NCBI RefSeq assembly: GCF_008641105.1
Contig: NZ_VTTI01000001.1
Coordinates: 60,410-70,163 of the forward strand
Direction: 5' to 3'
From: Halopseudomonas salina
GTDB taxonomy: Bacteria > Pseudomonadota > Gammaproteobacteria > Pseudomonadales > Pseudomonadaceae
Length of the DNA stretch: 9,754 nucleotides
Position numbers and translations under genes: made by a program. This document shows, piece after piece, positions 1 through 6,707 of this stretch. Position 1 is the stretch's first letter; every line of letters starts with the position of its first letter. Below the pieces are notes generated by a model. The model was not told the origin of the DNA, ran no database searches, and worked only from the letters and a program-made list of their open reading frames with translations.

Positions 1-638
1 CGCCCAAGGCGCAGGTCGGCGAGTTTGCCAGTTTGAAGGTGAAGGAGATCAACAAGATTGGTCTCTTCCTGGACTGGGGTCTGCCCAAGGATGTGCTGCT
101 GCCGCATTCCGAAGAAAAGCGCCCCCTCAAGGAAGGCGATTATGTTGTCGTCTATCTGTACCTGGACAAACACACCCGCCGTATTACCGCGACCGCACAC
201 CTCGATCGCCACCTGGACAAGACGCCCGCCCGTTACTCCACCGGGCAGGCGGTCGATCTGCTGGTAGTCGGCACCACCGACCTGGGCTTCAAGGCGATTA
301 TCAACGGAGAGCACTGGGGTCTGATCCACAAGAACGAGGCTTTCAAATTTCTGCGCGGCGGGATGCGCGAGCAGGGTTATATCCGTGAAGTGCGCCCCGA
401 TGGCAAGATCAGCCTCAGCCTGCAGCCCGTCGGCGCCCAAGCCGCCGATGCGCTGCAACAACAGATTCTGGACAAGTTACAGGCCAATGGTGGCTCACTG
501 TCGGTCAGCGACAAGAGTCCTCCAGAAGTCATCACTCGCCAGTTCGGCGTCAGCAAGGGCAACTTCAAGAAAGCAATTGGCGGGCTCTTCAAGCAGGGCC
601 GCATCGTGATCCACGCCGACCGTATCGAGCTGGTGTAA
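1..638 (+). CDS. cvfB: CvfB/YitL-family S1 RNA-binding protein, 3' part
   Basis: The 5' end lies outside the window. The frame is open from base 3 and reads PKAQVGEFASLKVKEINKIG into the body, so the TTG at 33 is an internal codon and not the start. What remains is about 211 of the roughly 280 residues usual for the family. The segment with LFLDWGLPKDVLLP is a typical CvfB S1-like beta-barrel. A second S1-like stretch follows (GQAVDLLVVGTTDLGFKAII). The last ~65 residues look like the winged-helix domain (ITRQFGVSKGNFKKAIGGLF). Family members bind RNA and affect virulence or growth in Gram-positives; the role in pseudomonads is not settled. The stop codon overlaps the next start (TAATG), which suggests translational coupling with the transporter. 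The family call is firm; the function is inferred only. Confidence 0.9.
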   Translation, partial: PKAQVGEFASLKVKEINKIGLFLDWGLPKDVLLPHSEEKRPLKEGDYVVVYLYLDKHTRRITATAHLDRHLDKTPARYSTGQAVDLLVVGTTDLGFKAIINGEHWGLIHKNEAFKFLRGGMREQGYIREVRPDGKISLSLQPVGAQAADALQQQILDKLQANGGSLSVSDKSPPEVITRQFGVSKGNFKKAIGGLFKQGRIVIHADRIELV

Positions 639-1510
639 TGCCCGCGGCAGCGGAGCGGACGCTAGCGCTGCCTACCCTGTTGATGGCAGGCATCGCCATG
701 CTCGCCTTTGCCGGCAATTCGGTTCTGTGCCGCCTGGCACTAGCCGATACCCGGATCGATGCCGCGAGCTTTACCGTGCTACGCATTGTCAGCGGTGCGA
801 TAGTGCTGTGGCTGCTGCTGAGCCTGCGTAAACGGGCACGACCGGCGTCTGGTAACTGGGCAGGCGCACTGGCTCTGACCGTCTATGCTGCAGCGTTTTC
901 CTTCGCCTATATACGCCTGGATACAGGCACAGGTGCATTGCTGCTGTTTGGCGCAGTGCAATTGAGCATGCTAGCGTTCGGTCTTTTCCGCGGCGAACGA
1001 CTCAGCCCTGCGGCAACCGCCGGACTGGTGCTGGCGACGATTGGCGTTCTCGCTCTGCTACTACCAGGCAGCAGCGCTCCACCGCTGGGAAGTGCACTGA
1101 TCATGCTGGTATCCGGTCTTGCCTGGGGCGCCTATTCACTTTTGGGCAGAGGCTCTGTGGATCCCCTGGCAACGACCGCCGACAACTTCCTGCGCTCCGT
1201 CCCCCTGGTGCTTCTCGCTGCACTGCCTTTTCTGGACCGGATCAACTGGGATACCGAGGGCGCTCTGTATGCGATCCTCTCGGGCGCCCTCACTTCGGCG
1301 CTCGGATATGCCATCTGGTACAGCGCACTGAGAGGCCTGGGCGCCATGCAGGCAGCATCCCTTCAGCTTTCCGTACCCATTCTGGCTGCGGTAGCAGGCG
1401 TGCTGCTGCTCGGTGAGCCGCTTTCCCTGCGCATGCTGGTTGCTGCCGTCGCGGTGATCGGCGGCCTGGCCATTGTGTTGAAAGCCAGGATGAGCCGAGC
1501 CAGAGCGTGA
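638..1510 (+). CDS. EamA/DMT-family transporter (RhaT-like)
   Basis: This 290-residue inner-membrane protein has about ten hydrophobic segments arranged as two homologous EamA halves, roughly residues 12-141 and 150-283. Each half carries the loop signature near its fourth helix, GERLS in the first and GEPLS in the second, the usual internal symmetry of drug/metabolite exporters. The C-terminus is basic (KARMSRARA), as expected for a cytoplasmic tail. The ATG shares one base with the upstream stop codon and has only a weak GAG-type ribosome binding site, so it is probably translated by coupling. Substrates of this family cannot be read from sequence; amino acids or other small metabolites are typical. 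No strong intrinsic terminator follows before the potassium locus. Confidence 0.88.
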   Translation: MPAAAERTLALPTLLMAGIAMLAFAGNSVLCRLALADTRIDAASFTVLRIVSGAIVLWLLLSLRKRARPASGNWAGALALTVYAAAFSFAYIRLDTGTGALLLFGAVQLSMLAFGLFRGERLSPAATAGLVLATIGVLALLLPGSSAPPLGSALIMLVSGLAWGAYSLLGRGSVDPLATTADNFLRSVPLVLLAALPFLDRINWDTEGALYAILSGALTSALGYAIWYSALRGLGAMQAASLQLSVPILAAVAGVLLLGEPLSLRMLVAAVAVIGGLAIVLKARMSRARA

Positions 1511-1534
1511 AATAGGCCCGGATGGTATGCCGTG

Positions 1535-1582
1535 TTTACGCCTTTTTTACGGGCATCATGCCCTTTGCAGCTCGTTTGTTTA
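1535..1582 (+). promoter_or_regulatory. KdpE-like operator module upstream of trkH
   Basis: A direct repeat TTTACG-CCTTT-TTTACG occupies 1535-1551 with an 11-bp period, one helical turn, as expected for a tandem OmpR-family dimer. The element GTTTGTTTA follows at 1574-1582, 22 bp after the box. The same arrangement occurs upstream of trkA with identical spacing. As I recall, the E. coli KdpE operator is the T-rich TTTATA-N5-TTTACA, which has the same architecture. A KdpE-like regulator is encoded 3 kb downstream. Binding is inferred. I could not place a convincing -10 box, so the transcription start is unknown. Confidence 0.6.
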
Positions 1583-1596
1583 TGCCCGCAGACTCT

Positions 1597-1626
1597 AGTC
1601 TGGCCCTATCGTTAGGGAGCCAGACT
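1597..1626 (+). promoter_or_regulatory. RBS-sequestering hairpin in the trkH 5' UTR
   Basis: AGTCTGG (1597-1603) pairs with CCAGACT (1620-1626), and CCCTA (1604-1608) pairs with TAGGG (1613-1617). The loop is TCGT and there is one 2-nt AG bulge, giving 12 base pairs in all. The ribosome binding site AGGGAG (1614-1619) lies in the 3' arm, and the trkH ATG begins at 1628, two bases after the stem. There is no T tract, so it is not an intrinsic terminator. It could lower trkH translation or act as a thermo- or ligand-responsive switch. It forms only if transcription begins upstream of about 1597, which I could not establish. Confidence 0.6.
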
Positions 1627-1627
1627 C

Positions 1628-3076
1628 ATGTTCAAATTCATACGGCCGATCATTTATGTATGCGGCATCCTGAGCCTCATCATGACCGGGCTGATGCTAT
1701 GCGTCAGCGCGGCAGCCTGGGTATGGGCAGATCCCGAGCTGCCGGTCTTTCTCTACAGCGCTGCGGTAATGGCGACTCTGGGCCTGGCTATGGTCATGCT
1801 TTGCCGCGGCGGAAAATTCAATCTGGTGTCGCGCCAGCTTTACCTCCTGACCAGTGCCAGTTGGCTGATGATGTCGCTGGGCGGGGCCCTGCCGCTGTTT
1901 CTCAGCCATTATGACGTGGCCTTTACCGACGCCTGGTTCGAGGCGGTCTCCGGCATCACTACCACCGGCTCAACGGTTTTCTCGGGCCTGGAAACCTTGC
2001 CCGCCAGCCTGCTGCTTTGGCGGTCGATTCTTCAATGGCTTGGGGGTCTGGGGGTAATCGGAATGGCAGTATCTATCCTGCCCTTTCTGCGCGTGGGCGG
2101 CATGCGGCTGTTTCATACCGAGTCTTCCGACTGGTCAGACAAGTCCATGCCGCGCATCCAGACCCTGGCCAGAGCATTGCTCGTCACGTACCTGACCATC
2201 ACCGCCGCCTGCACACTCAGTTACTGGCTAGCGGGCATGAGCCCATTCGACGCGGTAAACCATGCGATGACAACGGTGTCCACCGGCGGTTTTGCTACCG
2301 ATGACCGCTCCATGGGTCGTTTCGGCAGCGCAGTACTGTGGATCGCCACCGGGTTCATGCTGCTGGGAGCGGTACCCTTCACCATGATCATCGGCTTTGC
2401 CCGCCGCCCCCGGCTTGCCACGCTGAATAATCAGCAAGTGATCGGGCTGTTGGGTATTGTTGCTGCGGTCACGGCCCTGCTTACGCTTTATCTGGTCTTT
2501 CAGGGTTCGCATTCAGCCTTTGAGGCCCTGACCCACTCGATTTTCAACCTGGTGTCGGTCATTACCACGACCGGATACGCCTCAACCGACTACACACTCT
2601 GGGGGCCCTTCAGCGTAGCGCTGTTCTTTGTAGTAATGTTCATCGGGGGTTGCTCGGGTTCCACTAGCGGCGGCATGAAGATTTTCCGTTTCCAGCTGAG
2701 CTATCTGTTTCTGCGCAGCCAGGTACGCAAGCTGGTGCATCCCAACGGCGTATTTGTTACCCAATACGCCGGCAAGCCGGTGGCCGACGACATCATCCTT
2801 TCCGCCATTGCGTTCTCCTTTCTGTTTTTCCTGTGTCTGGCCGGATTTACTCTGGTGCTGGCGATGATGGGACTCGACCTGGTCACCAGCCTGACCGCTA
2901 CCGCTACGGCCCTCACCAACGTCGGCCCCGGGCTAGGCGACATCGTTGGCCCGGCTGGCAACTTTGCATCGCTGCCGGATGCGGCCAAATGGCTGCTATC
3001 CTTTGCGATGCTGCTGGGTCGTCTGGAACTGATGACCGTGATGGTACTGTTTTCTCCCATGTTCTGGCGGGGCTGA
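1628..3076 (+). CDS. trkH: TrkH-family potassium uptake channel subunit
   Basis: This 482-residue inner-membrane protein belongs to the TrkH/TrkI/KtrB superfamily, in which four M1-P-M2 repeats surround one K+ pathway. All four selectivity-filter loops are visible: GITTTGS (109-115), VSTGGF (217-222), ITTTGY (312-317) and TNVGPG (430-435). The filter glycines are at 114, 220, 316 and 433. The length matches bacterial TrkH (about 480-485). A GCSGSTSGGMKIFR segment after the third repeat corresponds to the gating-loop region. The start ATG is preceded by AGGGAG eight bases upstream, inside a hairpin. The kinase gene follows after 8 bases, and the partner TrkA is encoded in the same locus. It probably imports K+ together with TrkA, with flux gated by nucleotide binding. 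Confidence 0.95.
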   Translation: MFKFIRPIIYVCGILSLIMTGLMLCVSAAAWVWADPELPVFLYSAAVMATLGLAMVMLCRGGKFNLVSRQLYLLTSASWLMMSLGGALPLFLSHYDVAFTDAWFEAVSGITTTGSTVFSGLETLPASLLLWRSILQWLGGLGVIGMAVSILPFLRVGGMRLFHTESSDWSDKSMPRIQTLARALLVTYLTITAACTLSYWLAGMSPFDAVNHAMTTVSTGGFATDDRSMGRFGSAVLWIATGFMLLGAVPFTMIIGFARRPRLATLNNQQVIGLLGIVAAVTALLTLYLVFQGSHSAFEALTHSIFNLVSVITTTGYASTDYTLWGPFSVALFFVVMFIGGCSGSTSGGMKIFRFQLSYLFLRSQVRKLVHPNGVFVTQYAGKPVADDIILSAIAFSFLFFLCLAGFTLVLAMMGLDLVTSLTATATALTNVGPGLGDIVGPAGNFASLPDAAKWLLSFAMLLGRLELMTVMVLFSPMFWRG

Positions 3077-3084
3077 CCAACTCA

Positions 3085-4530
3085 ATGACACTGCAAAAAC
3101 TGACCCGCAAGGATCTGCTCTGTTTCACTTTACCCTGGCTGACACCGTTGGTTGCCACTGGGCTGGCGTTGCTGCTGGCCAGCGTCATGCCCGCTGCCAA
3201 CCTGGCGCTGATCTATCTGGCTGCAGTACTGGTGACGGCCATCAGCACCCGGGTATGGCCTGCCCTGGTATGCGCTCTGTTGAGCTTCGCAGCCTATAAC
3301 TTCTTTCTGACCGAGCCTCGGTATTCATTGCGCATGCTGCACCGGGAGGACGCACTCACTGCTGCCCTGCTGGCAATGGTGGCCCTGATCACCGGACAGA
3401 TGGCTGGCAGACTTAGCGAACAAGTCGCTGCGCTGCGAGCCAGCGAACGCTGGAATGAACAACAAATGGCTTGCGCCAGAGCGCTTTCCGTCTGCGTGGA
3501 CCGGACGACCCTGATCAAGGCGTTTGCAGTCCAACTGGAAGAAACCCTCGACTGGTATGCCCGCAGCGTCGAGCCGGACGCCACAACACTTTCAGCATCC
3601 CCACGGACGGTCAGTTGGCATGAGGACCCGGGCGGTGTAAACGTGTTGTTCCATGGCTCCAGGGGAGAGGCAGCCAATACCATCAGGCTGTCTGCTACAG
3701 AGCCAACCAGCGCATGGCACCGCGAGCGCCTGGACGTATTGGTAAACCTGGCAAGCCTGGCCTGGGGCAGAATCGAACTGGGCGAATCGCTGAAACAGGA
3801 AACCCTGGACAAGGAGCGCGAGCAGTTACGCTCCGCCCTGCTTTCCTCTGTATCCCACGACCTGCGCACGCCGTTGTCGACCATGATTGGTTCGGTATCC
3901 AGCCTGATAGATCTGTCGGACTCCCTGGACGCCAGCCAACGGGCGGAGCTGCTGGACAACACCCTAACCGAGGCGCGGCGGCTTGATCGCTATATTCAGA
4001 AGCTGCTGGACATGACGCGTCTGGGGCATGGCGAGCTGAGCCTGGACCGGGACTGGATTGGCCTGGACGATCTGATAAGCGTGGTGATTCGTCGTAGCCG
4101 ACCTCTGTTGAAAGATATCGAGCTCAAGATCGACATCCCACCTGATCTGCCACTGCTGCACGTTCATCCGGCGCTGATCGAGCAGGCCCTGTTCAACGTC
4201 CTGGAGAATGCCATCCGTTTCTCGCCCGCCAACGGGCATATTCGGCTCCAGGCGCTGCAAGACGATAACTGGCTGCATCTCGACGTCAGCGACAGCGGCC
4301 CCGGCATTGCTCCTGACAAACGAGCACAGGTATTCGACATGTTCCACACCTTCAGCCATGGGGATCAGTACGCCGCCGGCACCGGGCTGGGGCTTGCCAT
4401 CTGCAGGAGCATCGTCGCCGCCCACGGTGGCCGCACGTCGGTAGAAGACAGCGCCCCGGGTGACGGCGCACGGGTGCGAATCAGCCTGCCCCTGGCGACT
4501 CCGACAACAATGCAGGAGGACGACCTTTGA
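3085..4530 (+). CDS. kdpD: Short KdpD-like sensor histidine kinase (no N-terminal KdpD/Usp domains)
   Basis: The product has 481 residues, against about 890 for full KdpD. It begins almost directly with the four-helix DUF4118 membrane domain (roughly residues 12-110, including AYNFFLTEPRYS). A GAF-like linker follows, then the HisKA domain with the phospho-accepting His258 (SVSHDLRTPLS). The HATPase domain has the N box (Asn375, LFNVLENAIRFS), G1 (DSGPGIA from Asp403) and G2 (GTGLGLAI from Gly432). The N-terminal KdpD and Usp nucleotide-binding sensor domains are absent. The frame is open further upstream, but that stretch overlaps trkH and is low-complexity shadow. The ATG at 3085 lies 8 bases after the trkH stop with a poor ribosome binding site, implying coupling. 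It presumably phosphorylates the next gene's product in response to K+ or osmotic state. The kinase call is firm; the stimulus is inferred. Confidence 0.92.
   Translation: MTLQKLTRKDLLCFTLPWLTPLVATGLALLLASVMPAANLALIYLAAVLVTAISTRVWPALVCALLSFAAYNFFLTEPRYSLRMLHREDALTAALLAMVALITGQMAGRLSEQVAALRASERWNEQQMACARALSVCVDRTTLIKAFAVQLEETLDWYARSVEPDATTLSASPRTVSWHEDPGGVNVLFHGSRGEAANTIRLSATEPTSAWHRERLDVLVNLASLAWGRIELGESLKQETLDKEREQLRSALLSSVSHDLRTPLSTMIGSVSSLIDLSDSLDASQRAELLDNTLTEARRLDRYIQKLLDMTRLGHGELSLDRDWIGLDDLISVVIRRSRPLLKDIELKIDIPPDLPLLHVHPALIEQALFNVLENAIRFSPANGHIRLQALQDDNWLHLDVSDSGPGIAPDKRAQVFDMFHTFSHGDQYAAGTGLGLAICRSIVAAHGGRTSVEDSAPGDGARVRISLPLATPTTMQEDDL
4514..4519 (+). promoter_or_regulatory. Strong RBS that fixes the TTG start of kdpE
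   Basis: A perfect AGGAGG lies inside the end of the kinase gene, seven bases before the TTG at 4527. The TTG overlaps the kinase TGA (TTGA). No ATG lies at the correct place, and the response-regulator fold begins immediately after this TTG (THVLIIDDEP), so TTG is the start. Confidence 0.85.
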
Positions 4531-5213
4531 CGCACGTCCTGATCATCGACGACGAACCACAGATCCGCCGCTTCCTGACCATATGCCTGGGTTCGCAGGG
4601 TTACCAACTGCTCGAGGCTGAAGACGCCCGGCAGGGCCTCCAGCAGGCCGCCCTGCATCAGCCCGACCTGGTCATCATGGACCTGGGTTTGCCCGATATG
4701 GACGGGCAGTTGCTACTTCAGCAAATGCGTGAATTCTACAAGGGCCCGGTGATCGTGCTTTCGGTGCGTAATGGAGAGAAAGACAAGGTGCTAGCCCTGG
4801 ACAACGGGGCCAATGACTACGTGGAGAAGCCCTTCGGCGCCAACGAGCTACTGGCGCGTATTCGGTCGGTTTTGCGGACCTTTGGTGACGTTGCAGTGCC
4901 ACCGACCGGCTACGACGACGGCTACCTGCGTGTCGACCTGCTTGACCGACGGGTGAGCCTGGCCGGAGAAGATCTGCATCTGTCGAAAAAGGAATTCGAG
5001 TTATTGCGCAGTCTCATCGCCCACCCCGGGAGGATCGTTACCCAACAGCAGCTGTTGAAGGAGATCTGGGGGCCGCACCACACCCACGATACCCACTATC
5101 TGCGAATCTTCATCGGACGCCTGCGCAGCAAGCTGGGGGACGACCCCACGGCGCCACGCCATATCGAGACCGAATCGGGTGTGGGTTACCGGTTTATCGG
5201 CCAGGCCGACTGA
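4527..5213 (+). CDS. kdpE: KdpE-like OmpR/PhoB-family response regulator
   Basis: The product has 228 residues, close to E. coli KdpE (225). The receiver domain (1-120) carries the acidic pair Asp8/Asp9, the phospho-acceptor Asp52 (VIMDLGLPDMDG), Ser79 at the switch position and Lys101 (EKPF). The winged-helix DNA-binding domain (about 128-226) includes LSKKEFELLRSL, the recognition-helix region THYLRIFIGRLRSKL and the closing GVGYRF. The TTG start overlaps the kinase stop by four bases, so the pair is translationally coupled. The close resemblance to KdpE, plus two KdpE-like boxes before trkH and trkA, suggests it regulates Trk subunits. No kdpFABC genes are in this window. Confidence 0.94.
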   Translation: MTHVLIIDDEPQIRRFLTICLGSQGYQLLEAEDARQGLQQAALHQPDLVIMDLGLPDMDGQLLLQQMREFYKGPVIVLSVRNGEKDKVLALDNGANDYVEKPFGANELLARIRSVLRTFGDVAVPPTGYDDGYLRVDLLDRRVSLAGEDLHLSKKEFELLRSLIAHPGRIVTQQQLLKEIWGPHHTHDTHYLRIFIGRLRSKLGDDPTAPRHIETESGVGYRFIGQAD

Positions 5214-5215
5214 CG

Positions 5216-5263
5216 TATACGCAATTTTTACGACCCCGGGCGAAGCCTGGCATGGTTTGTTTA
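5216..5263 (+). promoter_or_regulatory. KdpE-like operator module upstream of trkA
   Basis: TATACG-CAATT-TTTACG occupies 5216-5232, starting three bases after the kdpE stop. GTTTGTTTA follows at 5255-5263. The box matches the trkH box at 14 of 17 positions, and the 22-bp gap to GTTTGTTTA is identical. The distance to the ATG is also similar (99 bases here, 93 at trkH). I infer a second KdpE-controlled promoter, giving trkA its own expression. TTGTTT (5257-5262) and AAACAA (5276-5281) form a small inverted repeat just downstream. No clear -10 was found. Confidence 0.57.
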
Positions 5264-5314
5264 CACACCACTGGCAAACAATGAACGCATGCAGCAACTC
5301 ATCAGGAGTAGTTC

Positions 5315-6691
5315 ATGCGCATCATCATTCTGGGCGCCGGCCAGGTCGGTGGAACACTGGCCGAACATCTGGCAGGCGAAGACAACGACATCACTGTTGT
5401 CGACACTGACAGCCGCCGGCTTCGCGAACTGCAGGACCGTCTCGACCTGCGCACCCTGCAGGGTTCCGGCTCACATCCGCAAATACTCGGCAAAGCCGGA
5501 GCGGATGACGCCGACATGCTGGTCGCGGTGACCAATAGCGACGAAATCAACATGATCGCCTGTCAGGTCGGCTACAGCCTGTTCAATATTCCTACCCGCA
5601 TCGCCCGCGTACGCGAACCCGATTATCTGGCCCGGGACCAGTTGCTGTTCAGTCGCGAAGCAGTACCCATTGATGTATTGATCAGCCCCGAGTCGCTGAT
5701 TACCCAGGGGATCAAGCGGCTGTTGCAATACCCTGGCGCGCTACAAGTTCTCGACTTTGCCGACGGCAGGGTGCAGCTGGTGGCGGTAAAAGCGCGCTAC
5801 GGCGGTGCGCTGGTAGGCCAGCGCATAAGAACCTTGCGAGAACATCTCCCGGATATCGACTTGCGGGTGGCCGCCATTTTCCGCAAGGAGCAGCCGATCA
5901 TGCCCGATGGCGATACCGTCATCGAAGCTGAAGATGAGGTGTTCTTCATCGCCGCCAGACCGGATATTCGCCAGGTAATGGCCGAGCTCCGGCGCCTGGA
6001 TCGACCTTACAAACGCATCATCATCGCTGGCGGGGGCAACATCGGCGCACGGCTGGCAACCAGCATCGAAGGCCATTATCAGGTGAAGATAATCGAGCAG
6101 AACATGGCTCGCTGCGAGCATCTGTCCCAACAGTTGCACGGGAGCACCATCCTCCACGGCAATGCGTCCGACCGCGAACTGCTGATTGAAGAAAACATAG
6201 AAGCTACCGATGTGTTCCTGGCCCTGACCAATGATGAGGAGGCCAATGTGATGGCCTCGATGCTGGCCAAGAAGCTGGGGGCCCGCACCGTTATCACGCT
6301 TATCAACAATTCCGCCTACGTGGATCTGGTGCAAGGCGGCCTGATCGACATCGCCCTGTCACCACAGCAATCGACCATCAGCGCATTACTCACCCATGTA
6401 CGCCGTGGCGATGTAGTGTCGGTGCACTCGCTCAGACGCGGAGCGGCTGAGGCGCTGGAGGCGATAGCCCACGGCGACATGGACAGCTCGCGGGTCGTCG
6501 GGCGTCGTGTTGACGAACTGGCCTTGCCCGCCGGTACCAGTGTTGGCGCAGTGGTCAGGGGGGAACAGGTGATCATGGCCCACCATGACACGGTCATCGC
6601 AGACGGCGACCACGTGATCCTGTTTGTCGCCGACAAGAAGGCCGTGCGCGCCGTCGAGAAACTGTTTCAACTCGGGATCGGCTTTATCTGA
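5315..6691 (+). CDS. trkA: TrkA, peripheral NAD(H)-binding subunit of Trk potassium uptake
   Basis: At 458 residues this is the same length as E. coli TrkA. It is a cytoplasmic tandem-RCK protein with two RCK_N plus RCK_C units. The first Rossmann fold has GAGQVGG (7-13) and the NAD-ribose acidic residue Asp30 (TVVDTDS). The second has GGGNIG (239-244) followed by KIIEQN. The RCK_C domains cover roughly 140-225 and 370-455. It assembles under TrkH and gates it according to bound nucleotide. AGGAG (5304-5308) sits six bases before the ATG. The 101-base gap after kdpE carries its own putative operator, so it may be transcribed both from the operon and separately. The gene converges on ilvA with 16 bases between them. 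Confidence 0.97.
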   Translation: MRIIILGAGQVGGTLAEHLAGEDNDITVVDTDSRRLRELQDRLDLRTLQGSGSHPQILGKAGADDADMLVAVTNSDEINMIACQVGYSLFNIPTRIARVREPDYLARDQLLFSREAVPIDVLISPESLITQGIKRLLQYPGALQVLDFADGRVQLVAVKARYGGALVGQRIRTLREHLPDIDLRVAAIFRKEQPIMPDGDTVIEAEDEVFFIAARPDIRQVMAELRRLDRPYKRIIIAGGGNIGARLATSIEGHYQVKIIEQNMARCEHLSQQLHGSTILHGNASDRELLIEENIEATDVFLALTNDEEANVMASMLAKKLGARTVITLINNSAYVDLVQGGLIDIALSPQQSTISALLTHVRRGDVVSVHSLRRGAAEALEAIAHGDMDSSRVVGRRVDELALPAGTSVGAVVRGEQVIMAHHDTVIADGDHVILFVADKKAVRAVEKLFQLGIGFI

Positions 6692-6696
6692 TCCCG
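6673..6696. terminator. Hairpin at the convergent trkA/ilvA junction
   Basis: CGGGATC (6673-6679) and GATCCCG (6690-6696) are perfect 7-bp arms with a 10-nt loop spanning the trkA stop codon. There is no T run on either side, so it is not a standard intrinsic terminator. It may still stabilise the 3' ends or slow polymerase between the two convergent genes, which have only 16 bases between stop codons. Confidence 0.35.
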
Positions 6697-6707
6697 TCCC
6701 GTTGCGC

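Noticed and set aside
33..35. TTG at 33 as the start of the CvfB gene
   Set aside because: The frame is open to the window edge and the residues before it (PKAQVGEFAS) fit the family, so the gene continues upstream.
1551..1563. GGGCATCATGCCC as a terminator after the EamA transporter gene
   Set aside because: The usable RNA stem is about four pairs and only TTT follows. It lies between the two parts of the putative trkH regulatory module and is at best a weak structure or part of an operator.
2833..3084. Upstream extension of the kinase reading frame giving 565 residues
   Set aside because: This stretch overlaps the trkH coding region, is arginine- and glycine-rich with no domain similarity, and KdpD-like sequence begins only after the ATG at 3085.
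3294..3962. Long minus-strand ORF (222 codons) inside the kinase gene
   Set aside because: It is Ser/Arg-rich with no recognisable motif and lies opposite a clearly conserved histidine kinase, so it is a high-GC shadow.
5257..5281. TTGTTT/AAACAA inverted repeat before trkA as an RBS-blocking hairpin like that of trkH
   Set aside because: The stem is only six A/T-rich pairs with a 13-nt loop and lies more than 20 bases upstream of the AGGAG, so it would not hide the ribosome binding site.
5741..6334. Minus-strand ORF of 197 codons inside trkA
   Set aside because: It is a His/Gln-rich shadow of the conserved TrkA frame, with no domain features.
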